Source of the DNA: CALLPQ01 sp964421675
GTDB taxonomy: Bacteria > Pseudomonadota > Alphaproteobacteria > Caulobacterales > Parvularculaceae
DNA: 64,000 bases
Direction of reading: 5' to 3'
Assembly: GCA_964421675.1 (NCBI GenBank)
Contig: CAYQXV010000007.1
Location: 1 to 64,000, forward strand
Position 1 is the first letter of the stretch. Each line of letters begins with the position of its first letter. The position numbers and the translations under genes are program-made. The notes below the pieces were generated by a model. The model worked only from the letters and a program-made list of their open reading frames with translations. It was not told where the DNA came from and did no database searches. Positions 9,049-19,010 of the stretch are shown here, piece after piece.

Positions 9049-9273
9049 ATGATCGCTCGATATTTTAAACACCATCCCTCAACCGTTGGAGAGAGCTATT
9101 TTGAGCATATGGCAACGGCTGCCCGGTTTGGCGGGTCGTTGATTTTTGCGGGATGCGCATGCCTGCTGCACAGCGTGTTCCCCTTTCTGTGCGAGAAAAC
9201 AGGCTCGAACCAGATTTGCGCCCTGCATGAGAAAATGGTTGAGAAACGGGGCATAAACCGTCCCTCCTCCTAA
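9049..9273 (+). CDS. Small DUF6356-like membrane protein
   Basis: A 74-residue protein starting MIARYFKHHPSTVGESYF. I chose the ATG at 9049 because GAAAGG lies about ten bases upstream and the family motif HPxxVGExYxEH follows at once; an earlier in-frame ATG at 8992 would add 19 unrelated residues. One hydrophobic segment (FGGSLIFAGCACLLHSVFPFL) is followed by a short basic tail. The pattern resembles the DUF6356 family of alphaproteobacteria, whose function is unknown to me. It is divergent from the Lrp regulator, which may control it. Confidence 0.75.
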   Translation: MIARYFKHHPSTVGESYFEHMATAARFGGSLIFAGCACLLHSVFPFLCEKTGSNQICALHEKMVEKRGINRPSS

Positions 9274-9326
9274 ACCTGCCCGGCGTTCTTCTCCACAGCC
9301 GATGTGCGCGCGATCATCACGATAAA

Positions 9327-9357
9327 AAAAGCGGCCCACCGATTGGGGGCCGCTTTT
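9327..9357. terminator. Bidirectional intrinsic terminator
   Basis: Arms AAAAGCGGCCC and GGGCCGCTTTT flank a nine-base loop, with A-runs on the left and T-runs on the right. It separates the convergent DUF6356-like gene and TonB receptor gene and can serve both. Confidence 0.85.
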
Positions 9358-9383
9358 CAATTTTTTAACGGGGTTTGTTTGAC

Positions 9384-12300
9384 TTAGAATTCAAACCGCA
9401 GACCAAACTGAACGGCCCACAAAGAAGCGCCAGCGCTACGGTCAAATCCGTCACCGCCAGTGATCTGGCCTTCCAAGCCGTTTGTTACAACAAACTGGCC
9501 GGCATCATTGATTTCATCGATTCCAAATACCGGCACACCCTCGCGCGTGTTACCACGGTCAAAGGTACGCTGAACATTCTTGCCGCTATCGATCAAGTTC
9601 AACACGTTCTCGATATCCACGTAGAAAATAGTCCGTAGATTATCAATGAAGCTTGGGAGGTCTTGCTGGAAGCGGAAGTCCACATCAACAAACCATGGAT
9701 CGCGGAATTCATTGCGCGGCGCAAAGCCACCAGCAAATTCAGACAGACCCGATTCATCGAAGAAGGCGAATAATTCAGCGCTATCCTCAGCACTCAGACC
9801 TGAGAAATCAAAACGAGGATCGTTTGGACCTTCTGGAACGAACAATAATGTCCGGGCTTCATCATCAGAATCACCGAAAATATCTTCCGATGTATCGTCA
9901 TCAAACACATAGGAGAACGGGTTGCCCTCGCGCGCTTGAACAAAGAAGCTAATTGCAGTCGGCAGGTCGCGAATTAATTCCTGACGGAATGTAGACGCGA
10001 GCGAGACCACATGGCGGTTCACAAACTGTGTTGGTGCCGCAAAGTTCTGGTTGGCCGTAATCGTTGCAACTTCTTCAAAGCTCGACGTTGCTGTTGAGCT
10101 AAGGTTGGTCGCAACCGCTGTCGCATCTGTATAGGCATAACCAATGTTCAAGCTCCAGCTCGCTGGGCGATTGAACACGTCATAATCATAGGTCTTGGCA
10201 AGACGCGCAGACACGGAAATCGAACGGCCATTATCGCCGTCAACATTTGTCAGGAGAATGTCCTGATCGCGGAATGTGAAGCATTCAGGTGTGACACCAG
10301 AAAACCCATCGCGCGGCCCAATGAAGGTTGCATTACAACCATCCTGGAGAGGATCAATCGCCTCGAGAATGTCGCGACCATCAGGAGCAACGCCCACCGG
10401 TGACAATGTCAAATCGATAAACTCAAATGAGTTACGGTTTGCTGTGTAGATAACGTCAAGATTGACTTGCCAGTCATCAAACAATCCGCCAGCAGCACCG
10501 GCAAAATCCGTACGGTGATCAACACCAAACGAGGCGCGAACCACGGATGGAATATCGAGGTTTGGATCAAACGCATCCGTCCGGCCATTACCCGCAGAAG
10601 CATCAGCCACAATTTCATTGATGATACATTGCGGGATCGCAAATCCGCTCGCCGCCAACCCGGTTAATGTATTTGGATCCGCATTACACTCGGCATTATT
10701 TTCGTCCGCACTCGCTGTACCAAAGCCATTATTGGTAAAAGCATTAGAGTAGAATACGGTTGGGTCACCACCGGAGAACACACCGGCACCAAATGAGATC
10801 GAGCTATCCCCGAAAATCGTTGGCCCTAAATCATAATTCACACCAAGGCGTGGTTGCCAGACAGACAAATCATTGAATGCACTATCATTGGAAAACCCAT
10901 AACGCTGTTCAAACAATGGTGAAGCTTGGGGTGTGTCGCTTGATTGATAGAAATCATAGCGAAGTCCCAAAGATACGGTGAGCGCATCGGTGGGTGTCCA
11001 TGTATCCTGGACATAAATTGTGTGGATGTTGCGTTTAAACTCAGCAGCCGCATCATTAATGTCGCCGGTCGCAGTGCCGGTGAAATCAATGTTGGTTGCA
11101 TTTCCAGCAATCAAATCATCAATCGTTGCAAATTCAAACGTTCCTGTCGCATCCACCGCAAACAGGTTAAACACGTCCAAACTGTTTAACTCATAACCAC
11201 CAGTAAGAAGGTGATTTCCAGCAATGTAATCCGCTTTGACACGCAGCTGATCAAGCTGTGTTTCCAACGCATTGGCAGACCGGAAGAAGCCAGGTCCAGA
11301 AACTTGAACACCATTATTGAAGCCACCAGGACCAAAAGTATTGGTGCCATTGCCATTGACGACAATACGCGGGATCGGATTAGCATCTTGCGCTTCACCG
11401 CCGCCGACCGGGTTTTGAATGTCGAGATTATCGGTGCGAGACAACCGAATTTCGGTAGAAAAATTATCTGTCCAATCTGAAAACAAACGCGCTGAATACC
11501 GCTCATTACTTGAACCAGAATTTTCAAAAGAATTCAGGAATTGGAAACTAACACCAAACAGATCTGGCTCAACTTCCAACTCACGCTCGCGCAGATAGTT
11601 GAAGGCAAACCGGTGTTGATCGGTAATGATCCAGTCAATCCGTGAGGAAATGCGCCGGCTCGTTTCTGGCACAACCGCTGCCAATCCTGCCGTTGGTAAT
11701 CCAACTTGCGCCGCTGCTGCCTCTACCGCAGCAAGATCAGCTTCGGTAAATCCATCGACAGGATTAGCGAAATCACCGCCCTCAGGACCAAAACCGATAA
11801 CCGAACCGCCATCTTGGATTTCTTCATAGACAACAGAGAAGAACAATTTGTCCTTAATAATTGGACCAGAAAGCTCAGCGCCCCAGTTATAATCACGGAA
11901 GCCCGTTGCCCCTAAAATCGTATTGCCGTCAGCATTAGAACCGGTCAGGCTGCGCGAGTTAAACACCGCAAATGCAGAGCCATGGAATTCATTGGTACCA
12001 GACTTCGACACAATGTTGATGTTACAGGTTGTGAAGTTACCATAAGTAACGTCAAACGGCGCAAACTCCACGGCTGTTTCCTGAACCGCATCAAAGGGAA
12101 TAGGAAAGTTTGCGCGCGCCGGAGTACCCGACGCGTTCAGGCCAAACGCATCATTTGCCGCCACACCATCAATCGTGAACGATGTTGCCCGGCTATTGCC
12201 GCCAAGACATGAAACCAGATCGTCACCGCCAGAAACCGTCAAACGCGGATCAATCCGGATTGTATCGCGAATATCGCGGGTAATGGACGGCAGCGCTTCG

Positions 12301-12764
12301 AGTTGGGCCTGACCAAAGGTCGAGCTCGGGCCAATCGCAAGTTGCTGTGTATTCTGGCGCGAGGCTATTACCACAATCTCATCACCTGTTGCGCCAGAGG
12401 TCGCACGGTCAAGATCGATGCTTGTCACTGTGGGACCACTCAAATTGATGAACACCCCATCAAGACGCTCACTTTGAAATCCATCACTGCTGACAGAAAC
12501 TGAGTATGGACCGCCAATACCAAGGTTTCTTACAGAAAAAGTGCCATTTGCATTAGTGGTTGTCGAACTAGATGACCCAGTTCTGGTGTCGGTGACAGTG
12601 ACAGCCGCGCCGGCAATCGGTGATCCGCCGTCATCGGTAACCGTGCCGCGAATGGACGATGTCGTATTTTGCGCATAAGCAGCCGGTACAAACGTAATTG
12701 GTGCGAGCATGGTTGTCAGTGCAGCTGCAGCAACGCCAGCCTTTAACGCCTTCATCATTGTCAT
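9384..12764 (-). CDS. TonB-dependent receptor with N-terminal carboxypeptidase-regulatory-like domain
   Basis: Outer membrane active transporter of 1126 residues. A signal peptide (cleavage probably after AAYA, ~residue 31) is followed by a CarboxypepD-regulatory/Cna-B-like beta domain at ~37-115 (SIRGTVTDDGGSPIAGAAVTV). Next come a TonB-box-like EIVVIASRQ at ~130 and a plug domain to ~260 (TSFTIDGVAANDAFG). A long beta-barrel ends in LWAVQFGLRFEF with the C-terminal phenylalanine of outer membrane proteins. This OmpA/SusC-like class is abundant in Caulobacterales and Sphingomonadales and imports oligosaccharides, peptides or metals; the substrate cannot be told here. Start could be any of the ATGs at 12764, 12758 or 12755. 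No ExbB/ExbD genes are in the window. Confidence 0.93.
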   Translation of the reverse strand: MTMMKALKAGVAAAALTTMLAPITFVPAAYAQNTTSSIRGTVTDDGGSPIAGAAVTVTDTRTGSSSSTTTNANGTFSVRNLGIGGPYSVSVSSDGFQSERLDGVFINLSGPTVTSIDLDRATSGATGDEIVVIASRQNTQQLAIGPSSTFGQAQLEALPSITRDIRDTIRIDPRLTVSGGDDLVSCLGGNSRATSFTIDGVAANDAFGLNASGTPARANFPIPFDAVQETAVEFAPFDVTYGNFTTCNINIVSKSGTNEFHGSAFAVFNSRSLTGSNADGNTILGATGFRDYNWGAELSGPIIKDKLFFSVVYEEIQDGGSVIGFGPEGGDFANPVDGFTEADLAAVEAAAAQVGLPTAGLAAVVPETSRRISSRIDWIITDQHRFAFNYLRERELEVEPDLFGVSFQFLNSFENSGSSNERYSARLFSDWTDNFSTEIRLSRTDNLDIQNPVGGGEAQDANPIPRIVVNGNGTNTFGPGGFNNGVQVSGPGFFRSANALETQLDQLRVKADYIAGNHLLTGGYELNSLDVFNLFAVDATGTFEFATIDDLIAGNATNIDFTGTATGDINDAAAEFKRNIHTIYVQDTWTPTDALTVSLGLRYDFYQSSDTPQASPLFEQRYGFSNDSAFNDLSVWQPRLGVNYDLGPTIFGDSSISFGAGVFSGGDPTVFYSNAFTNNGFGTASADENNAECNADPNTLTGLAASGFAIPQCIINEIVADASAGNGRTDAFDPNLDIPSVVRASFGVDHRTDFAGAAGGLFDDWQVNLDVIYTANRNSFEFIDLTLSPVGVAPDGRDILEAIDPLQDGCNATFIGPRDGFSGVTPECFTFRDQDILLTNVDGDNGRSISVSARLAKTYDYDVFNRPASWSLNIGYAYTDATAVATNLSSTATSSFEEVATITANQNFAAPTQFVNRHVVSLASTFRQELIRDLPTAISFFVQAREGNPFSYVFDDDTSEDIFGDSDDEARTLLFVPEGPNDPRFDFSGLSAEDSAELFAFFDESGLSEFAGGFAPRNEFRDPWFVDVDFRFQQDLPSFIDNLRTIFYVDIENVLNLIDSGKNVQRTFDRGNTREGVPVFGIDEINDAGQFVVTNGLEGQITGGDGFDRSAGASLWAVQFGLRFEF

Positions 12765-13103
12765 AGTAAGAACCCCAAAAATTACCGCTCATAATTGAGC
12801 CAATACGGGATCGCGTACGCCGCAAATATTACGGTTGCAAGACAGTTAGCTCTCAGAAATGTGATTTTTTTTGAAAACTTTTCCCAAGCCTGCAACCATC
12901 AGAAAACATTGCAAGTTTGCTCTGTGTAGAAATTAATTAGCCAATTGTTTAACAAGCACTTTTCACGTTTTCCACACCCCTGCGGCAAGTGTTGTGCTTT
13001 GGGCACAGATATAGAAAAGAACACGCGGATTGTGTGAAACTACCCAAAGTTCCAAAAATTATGCCCCAAAGCGCGCGAACACTCCGCGCACTGAGTGCAT
13101 AAT
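12765..13103. other. Intergenic region upstream of the TonB receptor
   Basis: Holds 339 bases between the receptor and the 3' end of argS. It is AT-richer than the flanking genes and must contain the receptor promoter, which I could not fix. A small dyad GCTCA-TAAT-TGAGC (12787-12800) lies in the presumed leader. No gene is seen. Confidence 0.5.
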
Positions 13104-14870
13104 CTACATCCTATCGGGAATTTCAATCCCAAGAAGGTCCAGCACCAATCCCAATTGCTCGCGCACAATCGTCAACAGACGCGTTCTTGATGCTCGTACT
13201 TTGTCATCGCCTTCGTCGGTAACACGGCAGGCCGCATAAAACCGGGAGAATGTTTGGGCGAGCGTAAAGGCATGCTCTGCCAGTAAATGCGGCATCCGCT
13301 TTTCATAAGCATTTTTAATGACTTCACTGAAACTCATCAGGCAAAGAATGAGATCGCGCTCTTCATCCTTTGTAATCACTAACGCCGCGCCCTGCCCTAA
13401 ATCAGTATCCTTGCCGCCCTCTTGCAACCGATTAAGGATCGATTGAATCCGCACACAAGCATATTGCAGATAAGGACCGGTTTTGCCTTCAAAGGAGGTG
13501 AAGCGATCAAGATCAAAAATGTAATCCGAGGTTCGAGGGTTTGACAGATCAGCAAATTTCAACGCCGCCACCCCGACCTGGCGGGCAACCTTGGCAATCT
13601 CGCTTGCATCCAGCCCCTTGGTCATGCCCGATTCAACAAGGCGCTCATGGGCGCGCGTCTCTACCATCGCAACCATATCTTGCAGCTTTAGAACGCCCCC
13701 TTCGCGGGTTTTGAACGGCTTGCCGTCCTTCCCATTCATGGTGCCAAAGCCAAGATGCTCTAACCGGTCTTCGCCCAGATATCCGGCCATTGCTGAGGCC
13801 CGGAACACCTGTTCAAAATGCAAAGCCTGACGCTGATCGACAACATAAAGAATACGATCAGGATTTTGGCTCTCCATCCGGTCAACAATCGTTGCCAGAT
13901 CGGTTGTGTGATAGCCAACACTGCCCTCAGAGGTGATCAACATGATAGGCGGCACGGTTTTGCGGTCATCGTCGCGCTCCACCCGAATGATCCGCGCGCC
14001 GTCACTCTCCTCAACGAGGCCTTTTTGCTCTAGGGCCTCAACCATGGGGGCAATAAAGGGATCCGCATCCGCCTCCCCCTTCCATAAATCAAATGAGACC
14101 CCAAGCGCGTCATAATCATCCTTGATCGCGGCTTTGGATAAGGTCACAAAATGATGCCAAAGAGCACGGTAGCCAGCACGCCCTTCCTGCAGATCAAAGG
14201 TGGCTTTGCGGGCCAGCTCCCGGCGCTCAGGGTCCGCTTTACAGGCCGCCGACGCGACCGGGTACATATCTTCAAGGTCTTTCAGACTAACCGGGGGATC
14301 TTCTGGAAAAGGCCCCGCCGCATCCGGGTCAAAATATATCAACTCAGGCGCGCGCAATGCCAGCTCGCTGATCAGCTGGCCCATTTGCAGGCCCCAATCG
14401 CCCAAATGCACATCGCCAATAACCTTCGCGCCGGTCAGCCGCAAAATCCGCTTTAAACTCTCGCCAATAATCGCTGCGCGCAAATGCCCAACATGCAAGG
14501 GCTTGGCAACATTCGGCCCGCCATAATCAAGCACGATGGTTTCGCTGGTTTCAGATTGCCATCCCGTACTATCTACCGCACGGCCTAACCGCTCCACCAG
14601 ATAATCGTCGGTCAGGGTCAGATTGAGAAAGCCGGGGCCAGCAATCGTTACCTCAGCAATGGCAGGTTCTGCGCGCAGGTGAACGGCAATTTTTTCAGCC
14701 AGCGCGCGCGGGTTTGTTTTCAACGCTTTGGCGGCACCAAGCGCGCCATTACACTGGAACTGAGCGAGGTCAGGACGATCTGATACCCGCACCTCTCCTA
14801 AGCCGGCGTCAATATCTTCGCGGGCAAACGCCGCGCCGACGATTGCCGATAAATCCTGCAGCAAGGTCAT
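13104..14870 (-). CDS. argS: Arginyl-tRNA synthetase
   Basis: Class I synthetase that charges tRNA-Arg in the cytoplasm; 588 residues, normal size. Order: N-terminal additional domain (1-90), catalytic Rossmann core with the HIGH-type motif HVGH at 126-129 (GGPNVAKPLHVGHLR), and the DALR anticodon-binding domain at the C-terminus. As in many ArgS proteins no canonical KMSKS is present; the region reads GTMNGKDGKPFKTREGG. The gene lies 16 bases after a lipoprotein gene on the same strand and is probably cotranscribed with it. Confidence 0.97.
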   Translation of the reverse strand: MTLLQDLSAIVGAAFAREDIDAGLGEVRVSDRPDLAQFQCNGALGAAKALKTNPRALAEKIAVHLRAEPAIAEVTIAGPGFLNLTLTDDYLVERLGRAVDSTGWQSETSETIVLDYGGPNVAKPLHVGHLRAAIIGESLKRILRLTGAKVIGDVHLGDWGLQMGQLISELALRAPELIYFDPDAAGPFPEDPPVSLKDLEDMYPVASAACKADPERRELARKATFDLQEGRAGYRALWHHFVTLSKAAIKDDYDALGVSFDLWKGEADADPFIAPMVEALEQKGLVEESDGARIIRVERDDDRKTVPPIMLITSEGSVGYHTTDLATIVDRMESQNPDRILYVVDQRQALHFEQVFRASAMAGYLGEDRLEHLGFGTMNGKDGKPFKTREGGVLKLQDMVAMVETRAHERLVESGMTKGLDASEIAKVARQVGVAALKFADLSNPRTSDYIFDLDRFTSFEGKTGPYLQYACVRIQSILNRLQEGGKDTDLGQGAALVITKDEERDLILCLMSFSEVIKNAYEKRMPHLLAEHAFTLAQTFSRFYAACRVTDEGDDKVRASRTRLLTIVREQLGLVLDLLGIEIPDRM

Positions 14871-14886
14871 CGCAAGCTCTTAATTT

Positions 14887-15453
14887 CTATAGATGGGGGA
14901 ATTTCAGGCTTTTCCCGGATCGGTTATACAAGGCCTGTTCGCGGTCGAGGGCAAAGCCGACAATGATTTCGAAATTGGTTCCGCTGGTTTTTTCATTTGC
15001 CCGCGGAATGACAATGTCATCCAGCTTTACTTTCGTGGTGTAAGTGTTGGAACTGCGAGAAAATTTCCCGCGGACCGCAAGATCGCGTTTTGCAATCACT
15101 TCCTGGTCGCGCCTTGTCACCGCTACGAAATAAATAAAATCATGGGAATTAGAATCGCCTCTTGGCCCTTTGCCCAGAGAAAACGCGATCTCAAGTTCCG
15201 CTTTAATCGGTTTGTCGTCAAAATAGCGGCAGCTTAACACTACATCTTCAATTTCACCGGTCCAGGCAATATCATCTAATGTCTGCTCGCCATCAAAATC
15301 GATCAGGCGCGCAGCCTCGCTGAGCACGAGAACATTAGGGCATGGGGCGGGATTGCGCTCAAGCGCTGCTTTCGAGCCCGAACAGCCGGCAATCAATGCC
15401 ACCAACCCAAAAAGACCTGCGGCGATTAGCGCATGATGTGGCGCTTTATGCAT
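14887..15453 (-). CDS. Uncharacterised lipoprotein upstream of argS
   Basis: A 188-residue protein with a lipoprotein signal: a hydrophobic N-terminus ending in the lipobox LIAGC, the cysteine at about residue 24. The mature part is soluble and beta-rich in appearance, without repeats or a domain I can name. It includes a cysteine pair region (APCPNV, LSCRYF). It shares a strand and close spacing with argS and is divergent from ispH. Envelope location is well supported; the role is unknown. Confidence 0.8.
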   Translation of the reverse strand: MHKAPHHALIAAGLFGLVALIAGCSGSKAALERNPAPCPNVLVLSEAARLIDFDGEQTLDDIAWTGEIEDVVLSCRYFDDKPIKAELEIAFSLGKGPRGDSNSHDFIYFVAVTRRDQEVIAKRDLAVRGKFSRSSNTYTTKVKLDDIVIPRANEKTSGTNFEIIVGFALDREQALYNRSGKSLKFPHL

Positions 15454-15582
15454 TGGCTAATGCTCCTATATCCAAACATGTGTAGTGCTGTGCGAACCGA
15501 TATCAAACAAACGGCCCGTCATGAATTTTGGTAGCGCTTTGCGCGAGGCGAAGCAATGTCGAAACGCGCGGAAAGATAGAAT

Positions 15583-16581
15583 ATGCCACAAGTCGCCCCG
15601 CCGACCACCCCGCACACTGGTGCTGATGGGGAGCCCTTGCGGGTGTTATTAGCCTCCCCGCGCGGCTTTTGTGCAGGCGTTGAGCGTGCGATCCGGATTG
15701 TCGAAGAGGCGCTTGAGCAATGCGGCGCGCCGGTCTATGTGCGCCATGAAATCGTCCATAATGTGCATGTGATTGCCCGGCTAAAAGCCATGGGCGCGGT
15801 TTTCATCGACGATATTGACGATGCCCCTGACGACCGACCGCTTATCCTGTCGGCCCATGGGTCGGCGCGCGCCATTCATGAAAACGCTGAGCGCCGCGGC
15901 TTGCGCCTTGTGGATGCCACCTGCCCGCTGGTGTTAAAGGTCCACAACCGTGCCCGACGTCTGACTGAGCGCGGCTATCATATCATTTTGATCGGCCATC
16001 ACGGCCACCAGGAAGTGACCGGCACGCTGGGGCAAGTCCCAGCCAATAAGATGAGCCTGGTTGCCAATGTCATTGACGTGGAATCACTGGATCTGCCAGA
16101 GGATGCGCGCGGCGGGCCTATTGCCTATGTCACGCAAACAACCCTGTCAGTGGATGAGACCTCCGCCATCATCGAGGCGTTAAAAGCGCGCTTTCCCGAT
16201 ATTCATGGCCCCGATGCTGCGGACATTTGCTACGCGACCTCCAATCGGCAGGATGCGATTCGCGCCATTGCCCCGCAATCGGATCTGGTGATTGTGATTG
16301 GCTCGCAATCATCTTCCAATTCCCGGCGCATGGTCGAGGTTGCGCGCGATCACGGTGCCAAGAAAGCGATTCTAATCGATGGACCTGATGGCTTTGACTG
16401 GTCCTGCCTTGAGGGCGTGGCAAATTTGGGACTGAGTTCGGGGGCCTCGGTTCCTGAAGATTTGGTTGAAGGATTTCTGGAAGCGCTCGCCGGTCGCCGC
16501 ACCTTTTCTATTGAGCCGGTTGAAGTCGCCTCGGAAACGATTTCCTTTAAAATGCCGCCCTCCTTAAAAGCCGCTGTTTGA
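15583..16581 (+). CDS. ispH: 4-hydroxy-3-methylbut-2-enyl diphosphate reductase
   Basis: Last enzyme of the MEP pathway: reduces HMBPP to IPP and DMAPP with a [4Fe-4S] cluster. It has 332 residues. The three cluster cysteines are visible at C30 (SPRGFCAGVERA), C114 (DATCPLV) and C216 (DICYATSNRQ), together with the substrate-binding HEIVHN and the catalytic TQTTLS region. The N-terminal ~18 residues are a poorly conserved extension. The thrB-rnhA reading frame follows 83 bases downstream. ispG, which acts just before it, is at 52-53 kb. Confidence 0.98.
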   Translation: MPQVAPPTTPHTGADGEPLRVLLASPRGFCAGVERAIRIVEEALEQCGAPVYVRHEIVHNVHVIARLKAMGAVFIDDIDDAPDDRPLILSAHGSARAIHENAERRGLRLVDATCPLVLKVHNRARRLTERGYHIILIGHHGHQEVTGTLGQVPANKMSLVANVIDVESLDLPEDARGGPIAYVTQTTLSVDETSAIIEALKARFPDIHGPDAADICYATSNRQDAIRAIAPQSDLVIVIGSQSSSNSRRMVEVARDHGAKKAILIDGPDGFDWSCLEGVANLGLSSGASVPEDLVEGFLEALAGRRTFSIEPVEVASETISFKMPPSLKAAV

Positions 16582-16664
16582 CCTCGCGGCCATCCTTGGT
16601 ATCCCTGTGCGCACCTAAAGCTTGGTCTTGCGATCAGGCCCTTTTGCAAGTGAGCGGATAAATC

Positions 16665-18079
16665 ATGGCCGTCTACACCCATGTTGATGAAACAGCGCTA
16701 AGCGCATTCCTGCGCGGCTATGATGTTGGCACGGCCACCGGATTTAAAGGCATTGCCGAGGGCATCGAAAACACCAACTATCTGCTCGAGACCGATAAAG
16801 GCCGCTATATTCTGACGCTCTATGAAAAGCGGGTAAATGTTGATGATCTCCCCTTCTTTCTAGCGCTGATGGAACATTTTGCTGATGCGGGCTTACCCGC
16901 TGCGCGCCCGATTGCGGACCGGCAAGGAAATTTGCTGCACTCTTTATGCGGTCGCACCGCAGCGCTCATCGGATTTGTTCCCGGCCTTTCCATTGATGAC
17001 CCCTCGCCTGCGCAATGCCGCACCATGGGCGCAATGCTCGCGCGCTGCCACCGGGCGGCGGGCGATTTCACCCTCAACCGCAAAAATGATTTATCGCTTA
17101 GCGGTTGGCACACCCTTGCCGATGATTGCGGGGGCGATGTTGATCGCTGCGATGACGGGCTTGCCCGGCGCATTAAAGATGAGCTTGCCTTTCTCGATGC
17201 CCATTGGCCATCATTGGGGCAAAGCGCGCTGCCAAGCGGCGTCATTCATGCAGACTATTTTCCCGACAATGTGATGTTTGGCCCGGATGAAGAAATTTCC
17301 GGCCTCATCGATTTTTATTTTTCGTGTACGGATTTTTATATTTACGACCTTGCCATCTGCATCAATGCCTGGTGCTTTGATGAGGCCCATGAATTTTCCC
17401 CCACCCGCTCCGCGCAATTTCTGGAAGGCTATACCAGCGTTCGACCTTTAAGCGCGCCGGAATGGGAAAATTTGCCGCTAATGTTACGCGGCAGCGCCAT
17501 GCGGTTTTTACTGACCCGCTGCTATGATTGGCTCAATCAGGTGCCCGGCGCTTTGGTGCGGGTAAAAGATCCTCTTGAATATGATCGCAAATTGCGGTTT
17601 CACCAGCAACAAGGTGACCAGCCAGAATGGCTCGGCACGATAAAACAAAGGCAAGACCGCGTGATTAAAGTGTATACTGATGGTGCATGTTCGGGAAATC
17701 CTGGCCCCGGCGGCTGGGGAGTTTATGTCATGACCGGCGACGAGGAAACCGAACTTAAAGGCGGCGAGCCAGCGACAACCAATAACCGCATGGAGTTAAT
17801 GGCTGCAATCGAAGCCTTGCGCCATATGAGCGAAGGCACGCCCTTTGCTCTTTATACTGACAGTACCTACGTGAAGAACGGTCTGAATGAGTGGATCAAA
17901 AACTGGAAGAAAAACAATTGGCGCACCGCATCGCGCAAGCCCGTCAAGAACCGCGACCTGTGGGAAGAACTTGACGCACTAGCGGCCAAACACACAATTG
18001 AATGGCATTGGGTAAAGGGCCATGCAGGCGATCCCGGCAATGAACGTGCAGATCTGCTCGCCCGCCAAGGCCTTGATGC
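16665..18079 (+). CDS. thrB-rnhA: Homoserine kinase fused in frame to ribonuclease HI (3' end in scaffold gap)
   Basis: One open frame codes for two enzymes. Residues 1-~322 are an APH-fold homoserine kinase (ThrB type II): GIAEGIENTNYLL, then the catalytic loop SGVIHADYFPDNVMF and LIDFYFSCTDFYIYDLA. It would phosphorylate homoserine in threonine synthesis. Residues 333-~471 are RNase HI with all four acidic catalytic residues (YTDGACSG, NNRMELMA, YTDSTYV, NERADLLAR) and the HWVKGHAG histidine loop; it removes RNA from RNA:DNA hybrids. Adjacent separate thrB and rnhA genes are common in alphaproteobacteria; here no stop separates them. An RBS and GTG at 17661 could also start RNase HI alone. 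The C-terminus runs into the N-gap. A sequencing frameshift is the alternative explanation. Confidence 0.9.
17646..17663 (+). promoter_or_regulatory. Internal ribosome binding site and GTG start for RNase HI
   Basis: AAAGG (17647-17651) stands nine bases before GTG (17661), in frame with the RNase HI part, so the protein would begin VIKVYTDGACSG, where stand-alone RNase HI proteins begin. In the +1 frame the same stretch has CGA-TAA (stop at 17640-17642), so a one-base change would restore two separate genes. Confidence 0.5.
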
Positions 18080-18179
18080 NNNNNNNNNNNNNNNNNNNNN
18101 NNNNNNNNNNNNNNNNNNNNNNNNNNNNNNNNNNNNNNNNNNNNNNNNNNNNNNNNNNNNNNNNNNNNNNNNNNNNNNN
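18080..18179. other. Scaffold gap of 100 N
   Basis: Exactly 100 N, the conventional placeholder for a gap of unknown length. The flanks are not duplicates of each other. The end of rnhA lies in or just before it. Confidence 0.95.
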
Positions 18180-18216
18180 TGGCAGGGATTAAGCGCCCCT
18201 GCTAATTTCCTTCCCT

Positions 18217-18651
18217 TCATTGCTGATAGGGAAAAGGCTTCAAATCAGCATTAACCCAGCTGCGCCTCGCCTTTACCGAAAATAAAAGCGCTTTTGACCA
18301 ATAGCCAAGCAACCAATCGGGATTGCCCATAGGCCCGGCCATGACTTTGTTGGCAATTTCAAAAAGCGGGGTCGGCGCGCGCCCGGATTTCATCTCATCA
18401 TAGATTACTCGCAACGAAGCCTGAGTTATGGTCTCATGATATCCATCATTATCAGTATTTTGCACGCCGGTTGCTTCATTATAGGTGCGAATAATATCCG
18501 GCATTGTCGCAAATGCCCGCTCACCCTGTTCGTTCAGCATATAGACCCCCGCCGCAATATGGGCCGCATGGGTCCATTGCGGTTTGGGCAGCGTGCGCGC
18601 AAGCACCCCGGTTGCAATATGGGTTATCTCGTCATCATGTGAAAATGTCAT
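18217..18651 (-). CDS. Conserved uncharacterised protein
   Basis: A 144-residue soluble, mostly helical protein. I recognise a pattern shared with hypothetical proteins of many proteobacteria but no named family: LARTLPKPQWTHAAHIAAG near the N-terminus, IIRTYNEATGVQNTDNDGYHETIT in the middle and SKALLFSVKARRSWVNADLKPF at the end. Conserved histidines (TH, AH, YHET) could be ligands or catalytic residues; this is speculation. No signal peptide or membrane helix. It converges on rnhA across the gap. Confidence 0.75.
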   Translation of the reverse strand: MTFSHDDEITHIATGVLARTLPKPQWTHAAHIAAGVYMLNEQGERAFATMPDIIRTYNEATGVQNTDNDGYHETITQASLRVIYDEMKSGRAPTPLFEIANKVMAGPMGNPDWLLGYWSKALLFSVKARRSWVNADLKPFPYQQ

Positions 18652-19010
18652 CTTTAGGTTCCTTTGTTTGGGGCAAAGAACGGGCCTTGCAAAGGAAATC
18701 CCCGTCCGATGCGGCGGGGATGGTGGGAGCTGAAAGTTAGTCTTGGTAACTTAGCATGGCTCCATGCACACAACACACCCGCCAATCGCTTGGCTGGTTA
18801 CTTGCCTGAACATTTTGTTGGCAAGTTTGGTGTTGAGATTGAAGCATTGTGTACATACGGACGTTTTACCCTGATCCACAAAAATTTCAAGACATGAGCC
18901 GTCATGACCAAAGAACACACAATAGCGGTGTGATTAGGGTTGCGGTGAATATGCCAACCAACGAGATTTATTTTATCCCCGCCCCTCGCCATGGGCCTAT
19001 ACTGCCCGCC
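18652..19010. other. Intergenic region
   Basis: About 359 bases between two divergent uncharacterised genes. It contains one small hairpin (ATCCCCG / CGGGGAT, near 18698-18721). An open frame upstream of 19011 is continuous with the next gene but shows no family-like sequence, so I treat it as non-coding. Confidence 0.5.
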
